NCBI RefSeq assembly: GCF_002118315.1
Contig: NZ_MTSZ01000001.1
Span: 868,001-932,000 of the forward strand
Reading direction: 5' to 3'
From: Kiloniella majae
GTDB taxonomy: Bacteria; Pseudomonadota; Alphaproteobacteria; Kiloniellales; Kiloniellaceae
DNA length: 64,000 bases
Shown here: positions 54,291 through 63,160 of the stretch, piece by piece
Position numbering within the stretch: the stretch's first letter is position 1
How the letters are laid out: the number at the start of each line of letters is the position of its first letter
Program-made: the position numbers and the translations under genes
The notes under the pieces: generated by a model
Databases searched by the model: none
What the model was told of the DNA's origin: nothing
What the model saw: only the letters and a program-made list of their open reading frames with translations

Positions 54291-55874
54291 ATGGCCGCCC
54301 TAGAGCAAAGCTTCCGAACTAACACACAAAATTCAGCGACTGCGCCCAAAGCAGAAATAATCTTGGCTGTTACCAATCTGAAAAAACATTTTGGAGGCGT
54401 AAAGGCACTCGATGGGGTTAATTTCTCTCTAAAACAAGGCGAAGTTCACGCCTTGGTCGGTGAAAATGGTGCCGGAAAATCGACACTAATCAAAATCCTA
54501 TCTGGCGTATTCCCCTTTGATGCCGGGGAGATCATTTTAAGTGGCAACAATTATCAGCCCCGTCATCCTCAGGAAGCAAAAGCAAACGGCGTTCAGGTTG
54601 TTCATCAGGAGTTTAACCTTCTCACCCACCTGAGCGTTGCCGAAAACATCTCCATAGAAGCCATGCCCAAAACACACTTTGGCCTGCTCGATCGCAAGGA
54701 AATGAACCGACGCGCTCGCCGAGCCCTTGATGCTATTGGCTTGAGTGACGTAGATGTCCGTACAACAGTTCAAAACCTGGGGATCGCTCACAGACAGTTA
54801 GTTGAAATTGCCCGTGCCCTGCAATCCGAAAGTCAGATCCTTATTCTGGATGAACCAACAGCGACCCTAACCGAGCGTGAAACCTCTCGTCTCTTTAAAA
54901 TTATCGAAGGCATCAAAGCAAAAGGGGTCACTGTAGTCTTTGTCACCCACCACTTGAATGAAGTCTTTGCGACCTGTGATCGGGTCACCGTGTTCCGAAA
55001 CGGTGAAACCATTATTACAGAGAAAATTGAAGATACGACACCAGAAGGTGTCGTCGGGCATATGGTTGGTCGAAAACTAGCCGAAGAGATGAACAATGCC
55101 GTCCCCGAGCATACTGTAGGCTCGGTTGCTCTGAAACTGAAAGATTTCTGCATAGAGGACAATCCACACAACGACGGCATCTCTTTTGATCTCCGTTACG
55201 GAGAAATCTTAGGGATTGCTGGCCTCGTCGGCGCAGGAAGAACAGAACTTTTGCGCGGGATTTTTGGAATAGATCCCGTACGAAGTGGCAAACTTGAGCG
55301 AGATGGCCAGGCCATAGAGTTCAAGGCACCACGGGATGCTATTGCCTCTGGAATTGGTTTTGTTACCGAAGACCGCAAGGACGAAGGCCTCATTCTCGAC
55401 ATGCCTATTGCCGCAAACGTATCCCTGGCAAATATGGCAAGCGTCTCAAGCAAGGGCTTACTAAGCTTTACCAAGGAACGCCTGCAGGCCCGGAGAGGGG
55501 GCGAAAAGCTCAAACTCAAATACGGCAAAACGTCTGATCCTGCCTCCAGCCTGTCCGGAGGCAACCAACAGAAGGTTGTCCTCGCTAAGTGGTTGGCTCG
55601 CAACCCTAAAATTCTCATTTTGGATGAACCAACCCGTGGGGTTGATGTGGGAGCAAAGGCTGAGATTTACTCCATCCTTAAGGACCTCGCCAAAGAGGGA
55701 GTAGCCCTTCTGATTGTTTCATCAGAAATGCCCGAACTTATGACACTTTCAGACCGAATTCTGGTCTTGGCAGATCATCAGCTGCGCGGAGAACTCTCAA
55801 GATCAGAGTTTTCCGAAGAAAAAATCCTGCAAATGGCCTATGGCCAAACGACCGACACTAAAGGAATCCATTAA
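54291..55874 (+). CDS. rbsA: Ribose-type ABC transporter, ATP-binding subunit
   Basis: The energising subunit of the sugar importer. It has 527 residues as two fused ATPase domains. Domain 1 (about 25-265) has Walker A GENGAGKSTLIK and Walker B ILILDEPTATL. Domain 2 (about 285-510) has the degenerate nucleotide loop GLVGAGRTELLRGI, signature SLSGGNQQKVVLAKWL and ILILDEPTRGVDVG. The ATG is at 54291 with a weak ribosome site. Its stop overlaps the rbsC start by one base. Confidence 0.94.
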   Translation: MAALEQSFRTNTQNSATAPKAEIILAVTNLKKHFGGVKALDGVNFSLKQGEVHALVGENGAGKSTLIKILSGVFPFDAGEIILSGNNYQPRHPQEAKANGVQVVHQEFNLLTHLSVAENISIEAMPKTHFGLLDRKEMNRRARRALDAIGLSDVDVRTTVQNLGIAHRQLVEIARALQSESQILILDEPTATLTERETSRLFKIIEGIKAKGVTVVFVTHHLNEVFATCDRVTVFRNGETIITEKIEDTTPEGVVGHMVGRKLAEEMNNAVPEHTVGSVALKLKDFCIEDNPHNDGISFDLRYGEILGIAGLVGAGRTELLRGIFGIDPVRSGKLERDGQAIEFKAPRDAIASGIGFVTEDRKDEGLILDMPIAANVSLANMASVSSKGLLSFTKERLQARRGGEKLKLKYGKTSDPASSLSGGNQQKVVLAKWLARNPKILILDEPTRGVDVGAKAEIYSILKDLAKEGVALLIVSSEMPELMTLSDRILVLADHQLRGELSRSEFSEEKILQMAYGQTTDTKGIH

Positions 55875-56872
55875 TGGCCAGGCAAACTGACGTCCTAAGC
55901 GAGTCACGTAGTAACGAATTTTCCCTACGCGCCCTGATTAACAAAGCCGGAATTGGCCTCGCTCTCTTGGCACTGATCATCTTTTTCTCGGTCTTTACCG
56001 AGCACTTTCTCAATGCCAATAACATCACAAATATTCTAACCCAAATCACCATAAATCTAATCCTTGCAGTAGGTATGACTTTTGTCATCCTTATCGGGGG
56101 CATTGACCTCTCTGTGGGCTCCGTTATGGCCTTTGCTGCTGTCGTTGCGGGTAAAGCAATAACCCTGCCGGGATTTGGCACCACGGAAGTCATCCTGCTG
56201 GCTTGCTTGGCTGCCATCACGGCAGGGTTTGTCTGTGGCCTTTTGAACGGGGTGATCAGTTCCTACTGGGCCCTCCCCTCCTTTATCATTACCCTGGGCA
56301 TGCTCAACATCGCCCGTGGCGCTGCGCTACAAGTCTCTGAAGCACAAACTATCTATTCCTTCCCCTTCGCCTTTGAAGAGTTTGGCTCAGCTATGATCTA
56401 TGGAATTCCAGTAGTTTTTCTGGTTGCTCTGGTTCTCGTTCTGCTGGCTTGGTTTATCCTGAACCGCACAGTTTTTGGCCGTTTGCTCTATGGCATAGGG
56501 AACAATGAAGAAGCTGTCCGTCTCGCGGGGCATCCTGTCTTTTGGTACAAAGTCGCGGCCTTTACCATTTGTGGTCTTACTGCGGGCATTGCCGCAATCG
56601 TTTACATGGCGCGCCTCAACATCTCCAGCCCCATCGCAGGGATCGGTTTCGAGCTCAATGCCATTGCCGCTGTGATTATTGGCGGCACCAGTCTCAGTGG
56701 CGGACGGGGATCTGTTATCGGCACGCTGATCGGTGCCTTTATCATCGGTGTCCTTGCCAATGGATTAATTCTCATCGGGTTAAGCGATTTTATGCGCCAG
56801 ATGATAACCGGCGTGGTCATCATTATCGCTGTTGTTCTTGATCACTATCGTGCGAAGTTTGCGGCAAAATAA
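55874..56872 (+). CDS. rbsC: Ribose-type ABC transporter, permease
   Basis: The membrane channel of the importer, 332 residues, with about eight to ten membrane segments. Family motifs include GIDLSVGSVMAFAAVVAG and GFELNAIAAVIIGGTSLSGG, followed by GRGSVIGTLIGAFIIGVLANG. The ATG at 55874 lies in a TAATG overlap with rbsA, so translation is coupled. Confidence 0.95.
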   Translation: MARQTDVLSESRSNEFSLRALINKAGIGLALLALIIFFSVFTEHFLNANNITNILTQITINLILAVGMTFVILIGGIDLSVGSVMAFAAVVAGKAITLPGFGTTEVILLACLAAITAGFVCGLLNGVISSYWALPSFIITLGMLNIARGAALQVSEAQTIYSFPFAFEEFGSAMIYGIPVVFLVALVLVLLAWFILNRTVFGRLLYGIGNNEEAVRLAGHPVFWYKVAAFTICGLTAGIAAIVYMARLNISSPIAGIGFELNAIAAVIIGGTSLSGGRGSVIGTLIGAFIIGVLANGLILIGLSDFMRQMITGVVIIIAVVLDHYRAKFAAK

Positions 56873-56873
56873 A

Positions 56874-57284
56874 ATGAAACGTCGAAAGCTTCTCAACAGA
56901 CACCTGAGTGCCCTGATTGCAAGCCTGGGACACTTTGACGAAATCGTCGTGACAGATGCGGGATTGCCAGCTCCCAAAGGGGTTGAAGTCATTGATCTGG
57001 CTATAATCCCTGGCTTACCCAGATTTCACGATGTGCTTCGGGCACTCAGGTCTGAATTGATTATAGAAGAAGCCATTTACGCTCGTGAGATTGCACCAAC
57101 CGCACTTCAAGAAATCAAAAAAGAGCTTGATCTCTGGGCCAGTGAAATAGAGGCTCCCATTATCAGCAAGGAGATTTCTCACGAAGAGCTAAAGCAGAGG
57201 ACTGCGAAATCAAAAGCCATCATCCGAACTGGAGAGGTTACACCCTATGCCAATATCATCCTTGTAAGTGGGGTTGCCTTTTAA
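56874..57284 (+). CDS. rbsD: D-ribose pyranase
   Basis: Interconverts pyran and furan forms of ribose so that it can be phosphorylated. It has 136 residues, matching E. coli RbsD. The opening KLLNRHLSALIASLGHFDEIVVTDAGLP contains the catalytic His in LGHFD. FHDVLRALRSELIIEEAIYA and KAIIRTGEVTPYANIILVSG close the family pattern. The ATG at 56874, one base after the rbsC stop, is the correct start; a longer frame from 56832 would overlap rbsC. It directly indicates that the operon handles ribose or a close pentose. Confidence 0.92.
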   Translation: MKRRKLLNRHLSALIASLGHFDEIVVTDAGLPAPKGVEVIDLAIIPGLPRFHDVLRALRSELIIEEAIYAREIAPTALQEIKKELDLWASEIEAPIISKEISHEELKQRTAKSKAIIRTGEVTPYANIILVSGVAF

Positions 57285-57407
57285 GGGGGATAAAGAGGTT
57301 AATTAAAACAGCCAAAGCTAATTTCAAGAAAGTGAGGCTCTGGAGCTTTTAGGTTCAGTCTGTATATGTGATAACATTCACAGTATCAATGTCGGAGATC
57401 AGGATAG

Positions 57408-58394
57408 ATGCCAACAGTGAGGGATGTGGCAAAAAGAGCAGGTGTCTCGGTTGGAACCGTTTCCAGAGTGATTTCCAACAATGCCGCCGTCAAACAGCCT
57501 CTGAAAGAGCGTGTCCTAGAAGCCGTGGCTGAGTTGGGTTACAAACCAAACCTCGCCGCCCGGGCGCTTAGAACCAATCGCATAGATGTCATTGGCCTGG
57601 TGGTCCCCGATATCACCAACCCTTTCTTTGCTCAACTAGCTAAATCAATTGAAACAGAGGCCGCCAAACGGGGGCACTCGGTTATGTTAGCCAACTCTCA
57701 TGATAATGCAGAGACTGAGCGTCAGCAAATCTCTACCCTGCTGGATCGCGCCCCTCGGGGTATTATTATCGTCGCCGCTAATGATAGCGGAGAACTTGGT
57801 TTTGAAACGACAATACCGATCGTCTCGCTGGATAGACGTTTTGAGAACTATCCTCTCGTAACCACTGACCATTCGGATGGATCCGCACAGATAGCCAACC
57901 ATCTTTATGAGCTAGGGCACCGTGAAATCGCCTATATAGCTGGCCCACAAAATACAGAAGTTGGCAGAACTCGCAAAAGTGGGTTTGTCTCGCAAATTGA
58001 AAAGCTTTGCGCTTCAAGTTCACGAATTAATCTTAAAATCTACGAAGGACAGTTTGATTATAATTCTGGCGAAGTGATCGCCCGCAAAATACTAACAGAA
58101 GAAAGTTCCCCGCGGCCCACTGCAATTGCAACAGCTAGTGATCAACAGGCTATTGGTGTTCTCCGCGCAGCCCGGGATTTAAACTTCAATGTGCCCAAGG
58201 ATGTTGCAGTTACAGGGTTCGATGACATTGCTCTTGCATCTTTAATTACCCCCCGCTTGACGACAATCAGACAGCCAACCGAAATCTTGGCAACGACAGC
58301 ACTAGAATATATTTTTAACGATGAAGTCAAACCGCTTCAGCTAAATATAAATGGCAAGATGATTGTTCGAGGATCAACTCTTACAAAGAAGTAA
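57408..58394 (+). CDS. LacI-family transcriptional regulator, likely rbs repressor
   Basis: A 328-residue LacI-type repressor. The N-terminal HTH is TVRDVAKRAGVSVGTVSRVI, followed by the hinge helix PNLAARALRTNR and a periplasmic-binding-protein-like effector domain (DITNPFFAQLAKSIETEA; VAVTGFDDIALASLI). The ATG at 57408 follows AGGA. It sits 123 bp after rbsD on the same strand, and the rbsB promoter has a matching palindrome, so it is probably the ribose repressor (RbsR-like). No ribokinase gene is present in the operon. Confidence 0.93.
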   Translation: MPTVRDVAKRAGVSVGTVSRVISNNAAVKQPLKERVLEAVAELGYKPNLAARALRTNRIDVIGLVVPDITNPFFAQLAKSIETEAAKRGHSVMLANSHDNAETERQQISTLLDRAPRGIIIVAANDSGELGFETTIPIVSLDRRFENYPLVTTDHSDGSAQIANHLYELGHREIAYIAGPQNTEVGRTRKSGFVSQIEKLCASSSRINLKIYEGQFDYNSGEVIARKILTEESSPRPTAIATASDQQAIGVLRAARDLNFNVPKDVAVTGFDDIALASLITPRLTTIRQPTEILATTALEYIFNDEVKPLQLNINGKMIVRGSTLTKK

Positions 58395-58794
58395 ATTATG
58401 ACATTTTTTTCAGCTATATATGTCAGCCCCACTTTAACTATAAACCGTGTAAACAGCCAAAGCTCCTATCATAAGCGAGCAACATGACACTCTATAGATT
58501 CGCAAAATCAGTAGAACATAAACGACAGAATGTTCCTCAAATGCGATAGTTGAATTTAAAAATTCTGTTTTTTCGTGCTCTTTTGCGAACTTTGCTTGCG
58601 TCTGGAAGCAGGAAGGATAAAATTCGCGCAGTTTTTAAAGTTGGGAAGAGCTGAATACAAATTACGTATGGGAAAACCATAGATCTATTTGCTCTTCTAC
58701 AGGCTTGAGAACACGTCCCCGGAATACAAACGAGATCCCTGTAAAAGGGGCGCGTTCTTACAAGGTAAAGTTATAAAATCATAAGGATAGAGCC
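58395..58794 (+). other. 400-bp gap between the LacI regulator and ridA
   Basis: No gene is supported. Close to ridA, AGAACACGTCCCC (about 58707) can pair imperfectly with GGGGCGCGTTCT (about 58747), a possible leader hairpin. Otherwise nothing notable. Confidence 0.5.
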
Positions 58795-59262
58795 ATGACT
58801 GGTACAGTTGATGCCCGTTTGAAAGAACTTGGAATTGAAGTCCCTCAGCCTGCAAAAGCAGTTGCAAACTATGTCGGTTACGTAACATCCGGCAACACCG
58901 TTTTTGTTTCAGGGCAGATCACTGCTAAAGACGGTGAAATCCTCTACAAAGGCAAGCTTGGTGACAACATGTCTGTTGAAGAAGGCCAGGAAGCAGCCCG
59001 TCTTTGCGGCATCAACATCATTGCACAGCTGAGCGCGGCAACAGATGGTAATCTCGATCGCGTAAAGCGCATCGTGAAACTTGGTGGTTTTGTAAACTCC
59101 ACACCTGACTTTGTTGATCAGCCTAAAGTCATCAATGGTGTGTCAGACCTGATGGTCGAAGTTTTCGGTGACAAAGGCGTTCACGCCCGTGCTGCTGTTT
59201 CAGCGCCTAGCCTGCCATTGGGCATTGCGGTTGAAGTCGATTGTGTTGCTGAAATTGACTAA
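58795..59262 (+). CDS. RidA-family (YjgF/UK114) deaminase
   Basis: A RidA-family protein of 155 residues, slightly long for canonical RidA (about 130) and like the cd02199 subgroup. Members remove reactive enamine/imine intermediates; this subgroup is less studied. Evidence is NTVFVSGQITAKDGEILYKG, RLCGINIIAQLSAATDGNLDR, and KGVHARAAVSAPSLPLGIAV, where the Arg is the substrate-carboxylate ligand. The ATG at 58795 has AAGGA upstream. A strong terminator follows. Confidence 0.92.
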   Translation: MTGTVDARLKELGIEVPQPAKAVANYVGYVTSGNTVFVSGQITAKDGEILYKGKLGDNMSVEEGQEAARLCGINIIAQLSAATDGNLDRVKRIVKLGGFVNSTPDFVDQPKVINGVSDLMVEVFGDKGVHARAAVSAPSLPLGIAVEVDCVAEID

Positions 59263-59316
59263 GGTATTCTTTATCGGTTAATGCCTCTCGAAGGAATCAA
59301 GCCGGAAGAAATCACA

Positions 59317-59350
59317 GCAAAAGGCAGGCTCCACAGCCTGCCTTTTGCTT
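59317..59350 (+). terminator. Terminator after ridA
   Basis: A perfect 14-bp stem (59317-59330 with 59335-59348) closes a 4-nt loop, with A-rich and T-rich ends. Confidence 0.88.
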
Positions 59351-59452
59351 ATCTACGAGATAAGACAAAACCGGTTCTTGTATCCACAAGCTTATCTTCC
59401 TATTTTTAGCGAACAGTATTTTCTTATCCCGCCTTGATTAATCAGGTCCTGA

Positions 59453-60625
59453 ATGAGCCAGTTGCGCGTCGAAGTTCACCCCGGCATAAACACTATTCCG
59501 CCAGAAGCCTGGGATCGCTGTGCCCGGAACGATGCCCCAGACAATAACCCCTTTATTTCCCACGCCTTCTTATCCGCTTTGGAAGAAAGCGAATCTGTTT
59601 GCGCTGAAACGGGGTGGCAACCTCAACACCTGACGATTATGGGCGATAACGGGACCATCGTTGCCTGTGCACCGCTCTATCTGAAAAGCCATTCCTATGG
59701 CGAATACGTCTTTGACTGGAGCTGGGCCAACGCCTACGAGCGTGCGGGACGTGCCTATTACCCCAAACTACAGTCTGCAGTACCCTTTAGTCCGGTGACA
59801 GGCAAACGCCTGCTGATTGCCCCCACCACGCCGGAAGAAACAAAAGAGCTACGTCTGGCCCTCATCAATGCCATGCTTCAGATCCTGCAACAGTATGAAG
59901 CTTCATCCCTGCACCTGACCTTTACCACAGAACAGGAATGGCACGAGCTAAAAGCAGCCGGGCTCCTCGCCCGTACCGGGATGCAGTACCACTGGGAAAA
60001 TAATGGCTATCAAAGCTTTGACGATTTCCTAAGCGCCCTGTCCTCTCGCAAACGAAAAGCCATCAGGAAAGAACGCCGCGAGGCGCACAGTCATGGTTTG
60101 GAAATAAAGACTTTAACCGGTGACGATCTAACCTCTGAAATTTGTGATCAGTTCTACCAGCTCTATCTCAATACAGTAGATAAGAAATATGCGCACGATT
60201 ATCTCAATCGTGATTTCTTTCAGCTTTTGGGATCAAAACTCGCTAGCAAAGTCATTCTGAGCACCGCATGGGACCAGTCATACGCCAGCCCGATAATGGT
60301 GGCTGGTGCCCTTAATCTGGTGGGTGGAGATACGTTATATGGTCGGAACTGGGGTTCACACGGTCACTATCCAAACCTGCACTTTGAGCTGTGTTACTAT
60401 CAAGCAATCGATTATGCCATTACCCATGGCCTCAAGCGGGTGGAAGCCGGGGCGCAGGGAGAGCATAAAATCCAGCGCGGTTACCTTCCGACCAAAACTT
60501 ACAGCCTCCACGGCATATCCGATCCCAATTTCCGCGATGCCATTGCCCGCTTTTTACAAAGCGAAAACTCTGCAGTTGATCGTGAGATCGAAATGCTCTG
60601 CGAACTCGGCCCCTTTAAGAAGTAA
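59453..60625 (+). CDS. COG3146-type GNAT/FemAB-like acyltransferase
   Basis: A 390-residue protein of the predicted N-acyltransferase family COG3146 (DUF482-like), related to FemAB/peptidoglycan-recognition acyltransferases. Evidence is NNPFISHAFLSALEESESV at the start, FDWSWANAYERAGRAYYPKL, SRKRKAIRKERREAHSHGLE, DTLYGRNWGSHGHYPNLHFE and EAGAQGEHKIQRGYLPTKTY. The ATG at 59453 has AGGTC upstream. It sits beside ridA, with only a terminator between them. Substrate unknown. Confidence 0.88.
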   Translation: MSQLRVEVHPGINTIPPEAWDRCARNDAPDNNPFISHAFLSALEESESVCAETGWQPQHLTIMGDNGTIVACAPLYLKSHSYGEYVFDWSWANAYERAGRAYYPKLQSAVPFSPVTGKRLLIAPTTPEETKELRLALINAMLQILQQYEASSLHLTFTTEQEWHELKAAGLLARTGMQYHWENNGYQSFDDFLSALSSRKRKAIRKERREAHSHGLEIKTLTGDDLTSEICDQFYQLYLNTVDKKYAHDYLNRDFFQLLGSKLASKVILSTAWDQSYASPIMVAGALNLVGGDTLYGRNWGSHGHYPNLHFELCYYQAIDYAITHGLKRVEAGAQGEHKIQRGYLPTKTYSLHGISDPNFRDAIARFLQSENSAVDREIEMLCELGPFKK

Positions 60626-60627
60626 CT

Positions 60628-60655
60628 GCATTACCGTTCTATATAACGGTAATGC
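60628..60655. terminator. Hairpin at convergent stop codons
   Basis: A perfect 11-bp stem (60628-60638 with 60645-60655) closes a 6-nt loop. It begins three bases before the minus-strand DUF1287 stop and lies almost entirely inside its last codons. No T-run; possible shared end of both genes. Confidence 0.5.
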
Positions 60656-61236
60656 CCGGTCATTTTATAATCAAACAACATATTTTCGAGCTGCGGCCCG
60701 AAACCAATATTGTGAACGACCAATGGCACGCCGCTGGATGATTTCTGATTACTGATGATACCTATATGCGGCAATGACCCGCTTTTATTGAGATTCCAGG
60801 TTACAAGATCACCCGGTAAATAATCTTCGGATGCTTCTGACAAAGGCAGAGATTGGCCGTGGCGGGTAAAGAAAACCCGCAAGTTTGGAACACGGCGGTG
60901 ATCGATGTTTCTATCTGTTGATTTCAATCCCCATATCTTTGGATAGCTGGCAAAGTTTGCTCGCATATCTTCGTGGACCAGCTTTTGCAAATCAACTCCC
61001 AGCGCCCGGTAACTACGGATCACCACATCTGTGCAAACACCAATGTTCGCAGGCACATCACCACCGGGATAAGCAATTGAATGGTAACTACCATCATAAA
61101 CAACATTCTGTGTTGTTCGCTCCAAGGCGGCCTCTGCAAGGCTTTGCCCAGTGATACTTTCAGCCCAGACAGAACCAGAGAAGATTAAAGACGCCCCAAT
61201 GCAAACAATCGAAATAACACCCCGCGTTATCATCAT
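60631..61236 (-). CDS. DUF1287 exported protein
   Basis: A secreted DUF1287 protein of 201 residues. The signal peptide is at about 1-25 (MMITRGVISIVCIGASLIFS, cut after WAE). The DUF1287 fold is a cysteine-hydrolase-like (NlpC/P60-type) group: PANIGVCTDVVIRSYRALG contains the putative nucleophilic Cys, GDLVTWNLNKSGSLPHIGII the His, and VVHNIGFGPQLENML the third site. It is probably an envelope hydrolase; substrate unproven. The ATG at 61236 has AAGGAG upstream. It converges on the acyltransferase with 5 bp between stops. Confidence 0.9.
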   Translation of the reverse strand: MMITRGVISIVCIGASLIFSGSVWAESITGQSLAEAALERTTQNVVYDGSYHSIAYPGGDVPANIGVCTDVVIRSYRALGVDLQKLVHEDMRANFASYPKIWGLKSTDRNIDHRRVPNLRVFFTRHGQSLPLSEASEDYLPGDLVTWNLNKSGSLPHIGIISNQKSSSGVPLVVHNIGFGPQLENMLFDYKMTGHYRYIER

Positions 61237-61477
61237 CTTCTCCTTCAGGTTCGTAAGCGATCAATATCAAGAGGCTAAAACTCACAGGTTGTTTTGCTTA
61301 AACTGTGGCAAGTTTGTGCCATTTTTCCCTGGATTGCCCCAATCAGTTCAAAAAATCAGCTCAAACCCTTCCTATCCTCCCCTCATAATTTATGACGCAT
61401 TATTTAATCCGTACTTGTTAATCATCGCACCTCTTTGAGGTGCTCAATCAACACATTTCCTTTAAGGGGGAGGAAAA

Positions 61478-62962
61478 ATGATCGACTTTACAACCGTACT
61501 GGTCATTCTGGCCGTTGTCCTATTCTTAGGCGTTTGTGCCATTGTCGGGCTTGTCTGTCTGCGTTGGCTTTATGGCCGCTATGCTCAACAAGCTTCTGGT
61601 TTAACGGGGGATTTAGGGGGCAAAATTGCCAATAGTAACCCCCTGATGATCAAGGCTGTTATCATCGGTTTCCTAACATTGATGATGCTCATTCCAACTG
61701 CTCTGGTTCATGATTTAATGCAGGAAAGGCACAGCCTCTACCGATCCGTTCTGCACGAAACAGATCAGGAATGGGGACAGGAACAGACATTGGCTGCGCC
61801 GGTACTTGTTGTGCCCTACACCACGGAAACACGTGTGACCGACAGCAATGGCAAAGATCGGATTATCGTAGGACAAGACAAACTTGTCGTCCTGCCCGAT
61901 CAACTCAAACTGAACAGTGATCTCACCCATGATTTTAGAGAACGTTCCATCTACAAAAGTCTGGTTTATACCGCCGATATAAAAGGCTCTGCCAACTTTC
62001 GTCTGGACCCTCCCCCAATCAAAAACTTGCAAAAAATCCATTATGAGCAGGCATATGTCGCGATCGCTCTGACCGATAACAGCGGCATAGGATCGTCTCC
62101 TGCCGTTCGATTGGATGGAAAAAAACTCGAACTCATGCCCGGCACAGGCCTGCGCACGGCTTATCTCCGCAGTGGTTTTTCCGCAAAACTTGATCCTTCA
62201 CAGGATTTTTCAAACTTTTCCGTTCAGTTTGATACCACCTTGCGCGGCAGCAGGAATATCAGTGCTATTCCTTTAGGTATGAACACCCAGATTGAAATAT
62301 CTGCAGACTGGCCCCACCCAAGCTTTCGACAGTTCCTGCCCAAAAGCCGGGATATCACCAACGACAGTTTTAGTGCTGCTTGGGAAGTCAGTCATCTATC
62401 CCGCAACTACCCACAGGTTTTCCGGGATTCTGATAACCTGAACCTAGGTGAAATCATTGCCGAAGCTCAGCTTTTTGAACCCGTCTCCCATTACGGTACA
62501 TCCATTCGTGCGGCAAAATACGGCATCATGTTCGTCGCCCTGACTTATCTGATGTTACTGGTCTTTGAATTTACCCGTGGCATACGATTGCATCTGGTGC
62601 AGTATCTATTGGTGGGCGTTTCTCTTTCCGTATTCTACCTAATACTACTGACTTTGTCCGAGCATATCAGCTTTAGTTTGTCCTATTCCATCGCCGCAGC
62701 TGTGACTGTCATATCGATTGCCAGTTATATCTTCGCAGCCACCAAAGGTCGCACCAACGGCCTCGCCATCGGCAGCCTGCTCGCGGTTCTTTATGGCTTC
62801 CTCTACTCTATTCTACAAATGGAAGACTATGCCCTGACCATGGGTAGTAGTTTGTTACTGCTGGTTCTGTTGGTGATGATGTACATGACCCGCAATCTGA
62901 ACAAAGGCTCAGATGAAAGCCCAACAGTAACAAGTTCTGATCAGGACATAATAGAAACATAG
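61478..62962 (+). CDS. creD: CreD-family inner-membrane protein with an extra N-terminal membrane segment
   Basis: A 494-residue CreD homologue. CreD is an inner-membrane protein of the CreBC regulon, linked to envelope integrity and beta-lactam tolerance. The family core starts MLIPTALVHDLMQERHSLYR and is followed by WGQEQTLAAPVLVVPYTTE. It continues with the large periplasmic beta-domain (about 90-335) and five or six C-terminal membrane helices (about 345-475). Unlike typical CreD, which begins near the first helix, there is another membrane segment ahead of it (about 7-31). The ATG at 61478 follows GGGGGAGG. It precedes a sensor protein gene by about 200 bp, but no CreB/CreC pair is visible. 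Confidence 0.85.
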   Translation: MIDFTTVLVILAVVLFLGVCAIVGLVCLRWLYGRYAQQASGLTGDLGGKIANSNPLMIKAVIIGFLTLMMLIPTALVHDLMQERHSLYRSVLHETDQEWGQEQTLAAPVLVVPYTTETRVTDSNGKDRIIVGQDKLVVLPDQLKLNSDLTHDFRERSIYKSLVYTADIKGSANFRLDPPPIKNLQKIHYEQAYVAIALTDNSGIGSSPAVRLDGKKLELMPGTGLRTAYLRSGFSAKLDPSQDFSNFSVQFDTTLRGSRNISAIPLGMNTQIEISADWPHPSFRQFLPKSRDITNDSFSAAWEVSHLSRNYPQVFRDSDNLNLGEIIAEAQLFEPVSHYGTSIRAAKYGIMFVALTYLMLLVFEFTRGIRLHLVQYLLVGVSLSVFYLILLTLSEHISFSLSYSIAAAVTVISIASYIFAATKGRTNGLAIGSLLAVLYGFLYSILQMEDYALTMGSSLLLLVLLVMMYMTRNLNKGSDESPTVTSSDQDIIET

Positions 62963-63160
62963 AGGGCTATCTGTGGGCAGAAGAGCCGCTTTGATTAGCT
63001 CTTCTGCCTGACAGTATTTCTAACAACACCAACATTTAAGCGTCTCGAGAAATCTCCTAAAAGTAGTGCTTCATACTATTTTTACAAATCCAACCTACAC
63101 TGATAACAGAAGATTAATTATAAAAATTGAACCAAGTTATTCGTGTGAGGGGTTAATCTC

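Noticed and set aside
56832-56873. Longer RbsD starting at 56832
   Set aside because: It would overlap the end of rbsC by 40 bases; the ATG at 56874 gives the exact family length.
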